From Diphasiastrum complanatum (taxonomy: Eukaryota; Streptophyta; Lycopodiopsida; Lycopodiales; Lycopodiaceae): a DNA stretch of 64,000 nucleotides. The first letter of the stretch is position 1, and each line of letters begins with the position of its first letter. The DNA is taken from positions 1 through 64,000 of the forward strand of contig MU831836.1 of NCBI GenBank assembly GCA_029204225.1, written 5' to 3'. The translations under genes were made by a program, and so were the position numbers. This document shows positions 10,017 through 20,406 of this stretch, piece by piece. Under the pieces are notes generated by a model, which was not told the origin of the DNA, did no database searches, and was given only the letters and a program-made list of their open reading frames with translations.

Positions 10017-10391
10017 TTACTTGAAAAGTCTACCTTGCTTAATGCCACTAGCTATGCACTTATCATATTTTAAGATGGAACGAACTCCATTCTTGAAATG
10101 TACATCTAGTCCATTGTCCATTAATTGTCCTACACTAAGCAAGTTTCTTGAAATGGTAGGAACATACAAAACATTATCTAGATCTATCCCTTTAGATGTG
10201 CCTAAGCAAAGAGGTATAGATCCTATGTCATCTATCTTGCATGCTTGATCACTAGCAGTGTATATTGACTTCTTAGAGTCATTACAACATAGAAGAGTAG
10301 AAAAATAATGCTTGTTAAAAGACATGTGGGAACTGGCCCCACTATCTATCCACCATATGTCTTGACTTGAAGTTGGTGTAGATGCAACCAT
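10017..10391 (-). CDS. Aspartic protease of the second copia family in B
   Basis: The 124-codon minus-strand frame shows IWWIDSGASSHMSFNKHYF with the retropepsin DSGA, followed by SIYTASDQACKIDDIGSIPL and VLYVPTISRNLLSVGQLMD, the normal copia protease order. It is bracketed by the zinc-knuckle segment upstream (10736-10413) and preintegrase downstream, each separated by a single stop. It would act only as part of a Gag-Pol polyprotein. Confidence 0.8.
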   Translation of the reverse strand: MVASTPTSSQDIWWIDSGASSHMSFNKHYFSTLLCCNDSKKSIYTASDQACKIDDIGSIPLCLGTSKGIDLDNVLYVPTISRNLLSVGQLMDNGLDVHFKNGVRSILKYDKCIASGIKQGRLFK

Positions 10392-10412
10392 TAAGGATGT
10401 GTTGAATCCATC

Positions 10413-11272
10413 CTATTCTTCTTCCTCTTGAGCAATGTTCCCTTGATCTCCTTTGGCTTGTTGATTCTTCTTCAAGTAGCATTCTGAGGCAAAGTGTCCT
10501 TTCTTTCCACAAACGAAACACTTGAGTTTTTCCTTCTTCTTCACTTTGCCTTTGAAAGTAGATCCTCCATTCTTCATCTCGGCCTCCTTGCCTTGATTTT
10601 TCTTGAATGGATGTTGCTTCTTCTTGTCTTTAGATGTAAAGTTAGCTTTATCCTCTCCTCCATTAAGTGACATGCTATCCATTCTTGTCTTGAGGTGTAG
10701 AAGCCTACTCTCCTCGACCACAAGAACATTGTGCAACTTTTCAATGGATGGAAGAGTGTCTTGAATGTCAAATTATTGGACTAAGTTGGTGAACTCATCA
10801 CCTAGACCATTCAAGATGATTTGTACTAGCTCTTGATCTTGGATCTTCTCTCCTATTGCACTTAACTCCTTGTTAAGAGATTTGATCCTAAGGACATACT
10901 CATGTCCACTCTCTCCACTTCCTTTCATGCTTTGAAAAACTTGATTTCTTAGCATGAGGATTCTTGAAGTATTATTGGATTCATAGATTCTCTTTAATGA
11001 ATCCCAAGCCTCTTTGGATGAGGTACAAGAAGACACCTCTTTCAAGAGGTCATTGCATACATTTAACTTTATGCAATGTAGAGCTAATCTTGCTCTCTTC
11101 TTGTATTTGGCTTGTTATTGGGGAGTTTGAGGCTCTTCCTTAACTCCATGAACTATGTCAAATAGATCATGGATCACTAGGAGTGATTCCATTCTCACTT
11201 TACAAATGGAATAATTTATGAAAGTGAGTCTCTCACTTGATTCCATCAAATATCCACCCATGGATGACATTG
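10413..11272 (-). pseudogene. Gag and zinc knuckle of the second copia family in B
   Basis: Gag starts MSSMGGYLMESSERL at about 11272 on the minus strand. It continues through KKRARLALHCIKLNV, EAWDSLKRIYESNNTSRIL, NQVFQSMKGSGESGHEYVL and VQIILNGLGDEFTNLVQ (11045-10773), then a basic region and the knuckle CFVCGKKGHFASEC inside 10736-10413. Several stops interrupt it. Layout matches the A and G Gags but the residues differ throughout, consistent with a separate family. Confidence 0.8.
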
Positions 11273-11838
11273 TAGAATGAATGCTCTTCTAAAATTCACA
11301 AAGATTTCTGAATTTTAGAAGATCTATGAAGGGCCTAAAGCTTACAAGAATGCCTATAGGCTTGTCTTTATCAAACTAGCACACAAGCTTGAATGATACA
11401 CAAAGATCTTGCCAAAAATTCCTAGCTTTCACTAACACAAAAAAATTGTTTTACACTTTTCTTAGAGATTTCACTTCAACTAAGGATCTGAACAAATCAG
11501 CCTCTAATATCTGATCTTAGACTCTAAAAGGAAATGCTTCAATGATCCAAAACTCTATTTGGTCATAGGCATTAGCTAGATTGAATCTAGATCAATACTA
11601 TGCTTCAAAGAGCACAAAAAATGAACTAGTATTGTGATTTTGGGAACAATCAAACACAAAGTAACTTGAAATGAAAGTTGTTGTACAGTTTCACACATGT
11701 GAAAAGTACATACACAGCCTCCAAGTTGTTTTGATCCAAATGATCACAAGTTATCACTCTAGATGAACTCGCCCTCACTAGTATTGGCCAAAAACAAATT
11801 TTGCCAATGATCTTTACAAGATTTATGATTCAATGAAT
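11273..11838 (-). other. Leader remnant upstream of the B Gag
   Basis: This AT-rich stretch is untranslated; no primer-binding site and no LTR could be found in it. The only recognisable element is a pair of CACATGTG-type words near 11694-11702. Its right limit is taken where the GATCTCGACC-rich repeats begin. Confidence 0.45.
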
Positions 11839-12049
11839 TTTCGACCGAGGCCTCACGCTCCTTGCCTAGCTGAGTTCCACGACTCTCGTCTGGATCGGAC
11901 AAAACCTTGTTTCATTATCTTATTGAAACTACACACTCACTCTCGATCGAACCACTACTCACAATATCCTATCAGGTCCTGAGTTAAATCTCAACCGATG
12001 CTCATCGATTAGATCTCACCTGAGCCTTTACGTTGAAATCTCACCCAAA

Positions 12050-12545
12050 GCCCCTGCTGCAACACTCGACTGGAGACACCTTGTCCGATCTCGATCGAAG
12101 CTTTTTCTCCAAACTCGACCAACGCTTCTTATCACATCTCGATCGACACCTCCTGTCACATCTCGTCCGACACTTCCTTTCACATCTCGACTGACGCTTC
12201 CTGTCAGATCTCGACCAACACCTCCTGACGCCTCCTCTCAGATCTCGACCGACGCTTTCTCTCAAAAATCAATCGACGTGTCTTGGCCGATCTCGACTGA
12301 CGCTTTCTCTCAGATCTCGACCGACACTTTCCCTTAGATCTCGATCGGAGCTAGTCACTCCGATCTCAACCGAAACCTTCTATCAGATCTCGACCGGTGC
12401 CTTCTGTCCTTCTCTCGACAGACCACATTCTGTCACATCCTCTACCGAAGCCCTCTGTCTGATCTCGACCGGAGCCAGTCACTCAGCTCTCAACCGGACT
12501 ATTCTATCAACTCTCAACCGGGACAAGACACGACTCTCATCTTGA
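12050..12545. repeat. 24-bp tandem repeat array, about 20 degenerate copies
   Basis: Units of 24 bp (occasional 25-34) follow each other with the core CAGATCTCGACCGACGCT and variants such as CACATCTCGATCGACACC. More diverged units extend left toward about 11930. Because 24 is a multiple of three, the array is open over long stretches in several frames; on the minus strand it spells an Arg/Ser/Cys-rich octapeptide repeat (12265-12041), which I regard as incidental. It sits in what should be the leader of the gypsy-like element. Confidence 0.85.
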
Positions 12546-12761
12546 CCAAAGACTTGACTTATTTTTTTCGAGTTATATTTTTTGAGTCATTCTTTCTTTT
12601 TCTGACCTGGACCAATTTTTTTGACCCACTCCATTCTCTCGACAACACTCAAAACTCAAATAAATAAAAAAACAACAACACAACAAAACACAAACACCAG
12701 TCAAGTTACCAAAGAGTCCAAGAGGCCTATTTATCCAATCCTAAGGTACTCTCGAGTTGTT

Positions 12762-13717
12762 ATGGATCGTCCTTATGATCCGAATCCCACAGAGGACTAT
12801 CCACCAGAGATGGTCTCCCCATCTACTGAACAGGCTCGATTTAATAGATATTCTAGGATGAAATCCCAAGTCCAAGAGCCATCCACCAACCCATTTGACA
12901 GATGGGAACCCATGCGTTTTGAAGCTCCATATGATCGACCACATTTTCATGCTACAAAATCTTCACATGCACGAGCTCACTTAAATGGAGCTTTTGCAAA
13001 TAATGTTCCGCATATTGAAAAACATACTCCAAAGCTCGATTTACCTAAGTAAGACGGTAACACTGATCCTCAAAGAATTCTTCAAGTCTTTGAAAATTCA
13101 TGTGATGTCTATGGCGAGACATCACCAGACGCCATGGTACAGCTCTTCTTGATGACCATGATTGATCGAGCACGAGAATGGTTTTTTAACCTTGATCGTG
13201 AAGATAAACGAGACTGGTCACTCTTGAAGGAGGCATTTATCAAATGCTTCAAGCCATTTCGCTTGATCGAAAGTCCTTTTGTCAAGCTAAGTAACATCAA
13301 AATGACAAAAGATGAGAAGTACGTGACTACATTGAATGATTTAAAAGATTAAAAAGTCAGGTACAAGAGCAATCCATTGAGTCTATGCTCATAATTTGGT
13401 TCCTCGTTGGACTCCCACGATGGATACGACGTGAACTTTGCTCCAATAATGAATACACATCATTGAAACAAGCCATGTCTGATGCCATTCGGGAAGAAGA
13501 TGAGGGATCAGATGTCGATGAGCCACGTGAACGGAGAGCACATCGTGCTGTCCAAGAAGTTCGACCAAATGAGGAAACATGAGAATAGTTCTGGAAAACA
13601 CAGATGGAGTTGCTTAACCAGCAACACCAACAACAGATGGAAAAACTCACAAAAGAGTTTCAAAACACTCTTAAGTCTATCCAGAGTTCGATGCTAGGTC
13701 AGTTACCCACTGGCCAA
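12762..13717 (+). pseudogene. Gag of the gypsy-like element
   Basis: The frame starts MDRPYDPNPTEDYPPE at 12762 with an N-terminal arm of about 95 residues. It then shows a typical Retrotrans_gag fold: LDLPK, DGNTDPQRILQVFENSCDVY, AMVQLFLMTMIDRAREWFFN, LLKEAFIKCFKPF. A stop at 13050-13052, another after TTLNDLKD (13352) and a frame change around 13380 interrupt it; the second part continues as FLVGLPRWIRREL and a Gln-rich helix ending MEKLTKEFQNTLKSIQSS. The end of the frame, LGQLPTGQ, is cut by the solo LTR at 13718. Gag forms the particle. Confidence 0.75.
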
Positions 13718-14202
13718 TGATAAATTTTACAGTTTTTAGGACAATAATGATTGTACTTTACAATCATAGAGAGTTATTGGTTGCTTAATCAATGGATCTA
13801 TCAAGTTCTACACATAAGATCTTGATCTAGATTCACTACACTTGGATTTAAGTAAGAGCAATGGATCAACACATCATTAATTAGTGAGAGCAGCCTCACA
13901 CGTTCTTTTCTAAGATTCTAACAAGTGCATTTATTAGCTTTCTTGCTAAAGACATAAGTATCGATAAATTAAGAAAAGCTAATTTCTAGGTGACTAGTCA
14001 ACTTGACTAAAAACTAGTCATATCATGTTCACACTAACTAGATTGATACAAAATCAATTTAGATATATACAAGCATAAAAAGTACATCCTTTCACATGTG
14101 AGAACAGGCTCCACACATGTGAAATCAGATCATCACATTATTCTAATGTTTGATCAATATTTACACTAACCAATGTCAAGTGAGAAGTGACAATTTTCAA
14201 CA
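13718..14202. mobile_element. Solo copia-like LTR (485 bp) inserted in gag
   Basis: It begins TGATAAATTTTAC and ends AATTTTCAACA, so TG...CA, and is flanked by CCAA on both sides (13714-13717 and 14203-14206), a four-base direct repeat. Removing it rejoins the host frame as PTGQIHHR leading into the zinc knuckles. Inside are two CACATGTG-type palindromes near its right end, as in other copia LTRs here. No internal element sequence is attached, hence solo. Confidence 0.72.
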
Positions 14203-15092
14203 CCAAATCCACCATAGATGAGAGAACACATGGTGCCCTCACTGTCGAGGTGCACACACTGGCAATGAGTGCCCTTCATACAAACTAGTCCTAGATACTT
14301 CATTGATCAAATGTGACATCTGCGACTTTATGGGTCATAAATCCCTCTATTGCATTATAACCCGAGGAACCAGACTCACAACCAGTCAGGGGGACATTAT
14401 CGACCTCCTAGACACCAGTTTGTTTCACAAAATCAAAATCAGCATTATCCATCACAAAACCACCAAGTCCATATACAAGAGTTGCCCTGACAATCTAGAC
14501 ATGACGCTCAACCACAACGCTAGCTGGCGCTCTTAGGACCATCTCCAAGGGGACAACCTGATCTAGGAGCACAAAAGCATAAACACCCTCGAGAATCTGC
14601 ACAGACACATCTTGTAGAAAACTCCCACGATCACTCAAATCATTATGATACAACAGTTCCATCTGTTAGTTCTCAACAACATCCAAACGGGATGAGTATT
14701 CCACACCACCGGAAAATCCAGCACAACTAGCCATCCAAGATGGTTATGCTATTGCCATAGGCCCAATGAGCAACCGCTGTTTTAATTCTGGCGAAACTGG
14801 CCACTTCATGGTTGACTGTAAAGTTAAGAACCAATACCATGCGGATTGCCTAGACTGTGTTTGCAAACACAGTTTTAAAGACTATCCTAAACAACCTAAC
14901 AGGATCCTTCCAGCACGTCATATATCATCTGAACCTGTTAGAGTTCTCACTAGAGCACAACGCCAACAACAAGAACAACAACAAAACAATGAAAAATTAG
15001 CTGACCCACATGGAAGACACTTGGCAGCTTCCACTTTATCCAAAGACTACCCAGACCCAAACGTGGAACAAAGGCAATACAAAGAATTTTGA
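14203..15092 (+). pseudogene. Nucleocapsid zinc knuckles of the gypsy-like element
   Basis: After the solo LTR the frame resumes with CPHCRGAHTGNEC (C-x2-C-x3-H-x4-C) and CDICDFMGHKSLYC (C-x2-C-x4-H-x4-C), then a Gln/His-rich linker. A third knuckle lies in the 14766-15092 frame, CFNSGETGHFMVDC, where the second Cys is Ser. A Cys/His cluster CLDCVCKHSFKDYP and a Gln run follow. Several stops and frame changes show decay. Three knuckles in one nucleocapsid is more than most plant gypsy elements carry. Confidence 0.68.
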
Positions 15093-15344
15093 GATGAGTT
15101 TTTGCGAGAGGAAGAACATACGAAAAGTCTATTATCCACTCAGATCCCTGACAAAGAGCAATCCCTACAGGGACTTGAAGTATTTTTTGACCTATTACAA
15201 GCTCAACTCACTATGCCATTCCATAGTGTGCTAAAATCTTTCACCGGGCTTCAACGATATATCCATCGTAGTTTTCAGCTACCTACTATTCCTGATGAAC
15301 AGCGGAAAACAGAAGAGATTCCTGAAATTTTCTAGATTCCTATG

Positions 15345-15830
15345 AATTTGCTGAATATAGGTGTTGCTAAGGGGACTAGCATCACCTTGCCTTTGTCCTA
15401 TAAAGACTATCCCACAGTATCTGCTATCCTTGATAGCCGACCAGGTGTTAATATAATGGCTTTGTCCTTGGCAAAGTCATGGGGCTTCCATACCCTCGAT
15501 CAACCATGATACAAACTTCGCATGGCTGATCAACGAGTTACAGACCCTGCTAGTCATTTATCAAATATTAAGGTTCGAATAGCAGGTGTCAAATTTGTGA
15601 TCGATTGTGTCATCTTAGAATTACCAAAAGATGCCAATACTTATAAAACTCCTTCTTGGTATACCCTGGCTCCAGATGGCATGTGTTGTCCAAGATTGGA
15701 AGCATAGCAAAATCACCTTTGGCAACACATGCCATCTGGAGCCAGGGTATACATAGTTTATGATGATTGGTCATCAACAACTGAAGAGACATAACGTTTC
15801 TAATTACAAAGCTTTGCTAGCTTTCAGCCC
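15345..15830 (+). pseudogene. Aspartic protease of the gypsy-like element
   Basis: The translation reads AILDSRPGVNIMALSLAKSWGF, where the retropepsin D-S/T-G triad appears as DSR. LRMADQRVTDPASHL and a strand-rich segment VRIAGVKFVIDCVILELPKD follow. After a one-base frame shift comes LLLGIPWLQMACVVQDW and KITFGN, matching the C-terminal LLGxPWL block of gypsy proteases. The Gly to Arg change and the frame shift make it inactive. A perfect 30-bp inverted repeat lies over the LLGIPWL block (15659-15752). Confidence 0.68.
15659..15752. repeat. Perfect 30-bp inverted repeat with 34-nt loop
   Basis: The left arm 15659-15688 (GTATACCCTGGCTCC onward) is the exact reverse complement of 15723-15752; the spacer is 15689-15722. 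The left arm is genuine protease coding sequence (LLGIPWLQM), so the right arm is probably a copied inversion of it rather than an original terminal repeat. The arms could fold into a stable hairpin. Confidence 0.93.
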
Positions 15831-15836
15831 TCTGCC

Positions 15837-16599
15837 TGACAAAAATTTCGCAAACACGAAAGGCACGAAGCACGAAAGTTTCACAAACACCTGACGGGAA
15901 GACACAAAGTATGAAAGATTCGCGAACGAGAATCTTTTGCGGTCTAACACGGGAAAGTCAGACGACGGAGACGCAACCAACGACGCGACATGAAAAATGT
16001 CGCAAAACCCGTTTTGCCCTCACGCTCCAAAGAGTACCAGTAAAGATCACGCAAGTACCCAAAAGTACAAAAATATGATCTGATGGCATGATGTCAGTAA
16101 ATACTCCCTAGGTCATGGCTAATCTGCCACTCTTGTAATTCCTTGATTAGTTGTAGATGCTTAATCACTCTAATCTTGGATTTACATAGCCATACTTATT
16201 GGATGATACTTGACATATAGATCAACAAAGATATACATAGTGCAATGAAGTAGTCTTATGCTAGTAAGTAATCAAGTCGAAATTACAGAGTACATGTCCG
16301 TCTACGTGCAAAGACAATTCTGTCTAGGATCTGTAGATTCAATTGTTTGCTAGTAAAGAGAGACGATTACTCGTGAGAGAATCATGTTTCTCCCACGCCA
16401 ACGCATTGCGTGGATTTCCATGCAGTGCTTGAAGAATAAAAGAAAAGATCAATATAGATGATTTTCTTGCTGTGTCTGATCTCGAATGCAAATGTGTTTG
16501 CTGCCATTCGTGTGTCTGAATTCTCTTGTTCATTTTAATTTCGCATCTTGGTTGAAACTATGTTGAATGCTACATTAATTTAATAAACGTAGATCAACA
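15837..16599. mobile_element. Second solo LTR (763 bp) in the gypsy-like element
   Basis: The segment begins TGACAAAAATTTCGC and ends GTAGATCAACA. Flanks are CTGCC on the left and ATGCC on the right, a 4-of-5 match as expected for an aged target duplication. Removing it rejoins a plus-strand frame as SPLPDYILEDCRSD. The insert starts with a CG-rich patch of repeated CACGAA words, unlike its surroundings. No coding domains are inside. Confidence 0.62.
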
Positions 16600-17429
16600 A
16601 TGCCTGACTACATTCTAGAGGACTGTAGGAGCGATACAGCTGGCAGTGTCCAGCGATCGCATCTGAACTCTATCCGAGTCGCAAGAGGATCATGGTTGTC
16701 GCGACTGTTTCACGATTTTCTCTTATTTGATTCTCATCAACAACATATGACGAATCAGATAGTGTCTCGATCCAAGCCAAAGGCCACTATACGAGATCCC
16801 CATACATAATCAATTGGGGACAGACACTAGCCACTGTGGACTGTGCTGATTCTAATCGATGTCGTATCAAAACTGCTACAGAAGCTGTGGATATTCTCCC
16901 ATCTTCTACAGACATTGATACACCCATCATCCCACTTATGATGATTGACTCGATTCCTATAGCGTGGTGCCTAGGAGAACCTAGCGTCTCTACCGCCCAT
17001 GTTTTCGAAGAAGGTATTCTTTCCATGGATGATGCTGGAATGACGGATGAACATGTACTCCTTTATCTAGATGCCCAACGTTATCCGCCAAAATCAATTC
17101 CTTAGGAGATCAAGTCACTAGGGCCATTGGCTCATGTCCAACTGACATCCAAAGTATCCAACACACAAGCGTATAGGCCCAAACCCAAAGTATACACCTG
17201 GGATGTGTATCTAGACGAAGTCTGGGATACAGTCGATGATGACATGATAAATGAGGCCACAACACTGCCCACTCCAAAACCACAAAAACCTCGGTTACAA
17301 AAAAATAAAATTATTGATACAAAATTAACCAAGCGTCAAAAACAGATGCGTGAGAAGCTCAAGCAGCCGATTAAGCGCTTGTCCAAAGAGACAAACCAAA
17401 CCATCAGACCAAGCTTCCACATCCGATAG
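16600..17429 (+). pseudogene. Unrecognised ORF 1 downstream of protease
   Basis: Three consecutive plus-strand frames (16600-16809, 16836-17105, 17127-17429) look like one decayed coding region. They encode LEDCRSDTAGSVQRSHL, then an acidic section with DILPSSTDIDTPIIPLMM, and after an in-frame stop YTWDVYLDEVWDTVDDD followed by a Lys/Arg/Gln-rich tail (KRQKQMREKLKQPIKR). I do not recognise the family. No RT signature (LDL, YxDD), RNase H or integrase triad is present. Position directly after protease is where RT would lie in a standard gypsy element. Confidence 0.45.
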
Positions 17430-18570
17430 TGACTCAACTCAGATGGTTTTACATGCCTTCTCACCGGAGCCATTCCCTTCCATCCCAACCAACGCCTCCG
17501 TTCAACTCTCAACCGACACCTCTGTCAACTCTCAACCGACGCCTCTGTTCAACTCTCAACCGACGCCTCCATTCAACTCTCAACCGACGCCTCCGTCAAC
17601 TCATGACTGATATCATGCTCCAGCAAGTACAAAATGGGCCCAGGCTTCAACAATACCTACAGATTGTGGACAAAGCATGGGGCATCCCAATAGGGGCCAA
17701 ACAGTTCAAGCGTCCACATTCCTGGGCTACCTCACCATCAGATCTTCCACCCAAAAGGGTGAACACCAGTATTCTTCCACTGGTACACAAGCAACAAAGC
17801 CTGCAACCAGATCCACAAGCAGCAGCATCCTCGGAAGCTCGACACGCCGATACCTCCAAGGCCCAATTGCCAGGCACAAGGCAACAAAGAATATGCAAGA
17901 AGCTTCAAGCCAAGAGGAAATCACCTGATGGATCATTATCAGACGATTCAGCTTCAGATGATGGAAGTTCGAATGCAGCCTCTCCGACACACTCCTCACC
18001 CTCACACACCATCGACGGGGTGATGGAGCAACTACATCATCGGCAACAGCGGACACAGACACAACCCACGTCATGCCACCAGACCAAGCCACCACCCCAC
18101 CCATGTTGATAACCATGCCAACGCTGTCAACATCACCATCGGCACTTTTTTCAAGGGGGGGTGGGAGGAGTGGAGAGTTCCAGTCTCCAAGACACGGAAG
18201 CGGCCCAGCAGCCACGAGCCCAACAAGTCCATACCTTTTGGACACTTCACAATATTTTGATGTTGCAGACCTGATGGAGATAAGTGATGATGAACCAAAA
18301 AAGGTAGATCAGTCAAGAGGAAGTTTGACCCTCCCAATAACCACCACCACCACCACCACCAGAACAACCACCATTGCTACTAACATTATTCCTCCACTCC
18401 CTCCACCTCCATCTTCTTTTCCTACACAACGCCTATTTTTTGAATTAGCTTCACCATCTCACACCCCTGATCAGTACCCAACCCTCACTAACCCTGAGAA
18501 GCTCTTCGAAGCAGCTAAGCGCTCAGTGATCGGCCTATCCGAAGCAAGCTACACATGCATTGGTTGGTAA
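17429..18570 (+). pseudogene. Unrecognised Pro/Ser/Thr-rich ORF 2
   Basis: Overlapping plus-strand frames 17429-18109 (226 codons) and 18073-18570 (165 codons) encode a low-complexity protein. It has a 24-bp repeat tract near the start (17481-17602), then LQQVQNGPRLQQYLQIVDKA, a basic Arg/Lys/Gln stretch, SDDSASDDGSSNAASPTHSS, a poly-Thr run, PPLPPPPSSF, and a C-terminal FELASPSHTPDQYPTL. The codon-level composition is coherent across the two frames, suggesting one original gene with a frame shift near 18090. Function unknown; composition suggests a disordered linker or capsid-associated protein. Confidence 0.42.
17481..17602. repeat. 24-bp tandem repeat, about 5 copies (coding)
   Basis: Units share the core CTCAACCGACGCCTCC and repeat every 24 bp (one unit is shortened by a base or more). 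In one frame they spell repeats of FNSQPTPP. The unit length and the ACTCTCAACCG word are shared with the array at 12050-12545, 5 kb upstream in the same element. Confidence 0.85.
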
Positions 18571-18953
18571 GCCAGCACCAAGTGCTCGAGAACAAGGTCA
18601 AGTACCAGGACCGAGAAATTGCACAACAACAAAAACTGGCCAAAGAAAAAGAAAAAGAGATAGAAGAAATCAAATTTGTGATGGCCGGGCAGAAGACCAC
18701 TTTGAAAGAGATCCAACAACAACTAAAGCACCAGATGGTCCAGATCGACCAAGTACGAGACGGATCATCGAGTACAATTACAGTTGGTGTCCCTCTAATA
18801 AAGCCCGAGGACATACAATTTCAGGCCCCACAGGCTTCAGCCATCCGGATGGAGAAGTATGTGCGGCTGATCCAAGAATGGGAAGCCGAGGAAAGAAACT
18901 TTGAAAATATTGTGGCCAAGCAGGAAAAGATCATCTTGGAGTCCCAGAAGTAG
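18555..18953 (+). CDS. Coiled-coil ORF 3 of the gypsy-like element
   Basis: A 132-codon open frame is rich in Lys, Glu and Gln with heptad-like spacing: VLENKVKYQDREIAQQQKL, AKEKEKEIEEIKFVMAGQ, TTLKEIQQQLKHQMVQIDQV, and after a short loop RMEKYVRLIQEWEAEE and FENIVAKQEKIILESQ. After a stop the pattern continues (LEDTTKALQQVLDRVN). This predicts a long alpha-helical coiled coil. It overlaps the end of ORF 2 by 16 bases in another frame and is probably part of the same original polypeptide. No enzyme motif is visible. Confidence 0.5.
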   Translation: MHWLVSQHQVLENKVKYQDREIAQQQKLAKEKEKEIEEIKFVMAGQKTTLKEIQQQLKHQMVQIDQVRDGSSSTITVGVPLIKPEDIQFQAPQASAIRMEKYVRLIQEWEAEERNFENIVAKQEKIILESQK

Positions 18954-19062
18954 CTAGAAGATACAACAAAGGCCTTGCAGCAAGTCTTGGACAGGGTGAA
19001 CTAGTTGTGAGACACGACGTGCAAGGCCCAAGCAGGCGCTCACTCACAGAAACCACGGGACG

Positions 19063-20406
19063 ATGATGGAGATGATAGAGCACGCAATAAAGATGGGCAA
19101 ACCTGACCATCAGATGATAGCTTGGGATCAGGTAGCCAGAGAGCCGAAGCTGCTTCTGGAGCTTTTCCCCTTCCCCCTCCCACTTTTAGCCCTTCATCTT
19201 ATTCCGCTTTTAATTTTTTCTAAACATTCATTCCAACTTACCTTGTTTCTTCATTTTTCCTCTCTCCACCACCTCCTAGCAATATAATGGGCCCATCAAA
19301 AGGTTCAGCTGACACATACAAAGCTCGAAGGAATTATACTCCGCTCCCCCAGTGCGGTGTATAATTTGTTATACCCACCTCCTCCTAAACCTGTCATTCA
19401 TGCACCTCTCTCTCTACATCATTCCATCCCTGACCTTCCAGAAGTTAACAAGGACATTGGAGGTGATGACAACTTCCTGGTAGATCTATCAAGTCAAAAA
19501 GATTCTCGTCCAGACAAGACACGAGTACAGTTGAGCCATCAACGAGCAAGTGGGCGAAGGAAAAAGATACGGACACCAAGGCCCTGGATGATTACCTGGT
19601 GAGGCCACCACAACCACGTAGGATAGCTTCTCCTACCAGGCTCAGAGACAAAATGGCTGATACCAGATAATCAGAGAAATTTGAGAGGAAATATCCTCCC
19701 AACATGAGGGGAGGCAAAGAGGAGATAGATCAAAGCCAATACTCCACCAGGGCTAAGATCATTGCGACACTACAACTACAACCTGACTGGCGAAGCAAGA
19801 TTCTAAAGGATAGCAGGCGGCTCCAAGAGTACCTGAGGGCACCGGCATGGAAGCGAATAGATCCATTCTACATGCTGCTCAAACGCAAAAATCCATGGCC
19901 GGCTGAAAAGCCACAAGTTGAGTTGGTGCACTGGCTAGTCATTCCGGGAATCTCACAGAGAATCTCCCCAGTGACCTGATACTACAGTTGCTAGATTTTG
20001 GGCACAAACACAAGACAAGTGCCGACCTATGCATGCAAGAAAGTGTCGAATTTTGTCGATCCATGGGCTTCTAATGCAGCAAGAATGTTTCTGGGATCGT
20101 GGTTTGGATCCGATTAGGATCAATCCTAACGTAGCCCTCCAGTCTGAGGAAGATCATGAGATGATGACCCAACTATACTACAGAGCGGCCTTCATGTCAT
20201 CACGATAAGTCAGCATGGTGGAAGATTGGCAGGAGATGGGCTTCATTGAAAAGATACGAGAATACATGGGGCCACTAAACTTCGGAAGTAAGCTCCGCCT
20301 CCAAGTGTTTGAAGCCCTGGGGCGAAAGATGAGCAAGCGGAAACAAACGGCAAGAAGACGAGTCGAGCAGGACTTACAAGAGGTTCTCAAGAGGGTTGGA
20401 ATGTAG
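19063..20406 (+). pseudogene. Unrecognised C-terminal ORF pieces of the gypsy-like element
   Basis: Short plus-strand frames continue to 20406. One (19704-19979) reads YSTRAKIIATLQLQPDWRSK, LQEYLRAPAWKRIDPFYML. The last (20215-20406) reads MVEDWQEMGFIEKIREYMG, FGSKLRLQVFEALGRKMSKR, ending in a basic helix and a stop at 20404-20406. Between them are untranslatable stretches and an ORF of hydrophobic composition (19063-19287) that is probably a shadow. I cannot assign a function. Confidence 0.35.

Larger units (their letters stand above)
7456..11838 (-). mobile_element. Ty1/copia internal region B (mosaic, no 5' LTR)
   Basis: This is a second copia internal region on the minus strand, abutting the middle LTR through its polypurine tract. 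From 3' to 5' it holds RNase H, RT, integrase C-terminal half, then a switch near 9600 to a different family for the integrase N-terminal part, protease, knuckle, Gag and leader. Its expected primer-binding site and 5' LTR are missing; sequence changes character near 11838 at the start of the 24-bp repeats. The element is therefore truncated as well as mosaic. Confidence 0.8.

Noticed and set aside
12041-12265. Arg/Ser/Cys-rich minus-strand ORF with octapeptide repeats
   Set aside because: The 24-bp unit keeps frames open automatically; there is no other support for a gene.
12050-12545. CRISPR-like direct repeats
   Set aside because: Units are contiguous and degenerate with no unique spacers, in a plant retroelement context.
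17647-18367. Long minus-strand ORFs opposite the Pro/Thr-rich region, including a Trp/Gly-rich one
   Set aside because: Shadows of the low-complexity plus-strand coding sequence (poly-Thr gives poly-Trp/Gly on the other strand).
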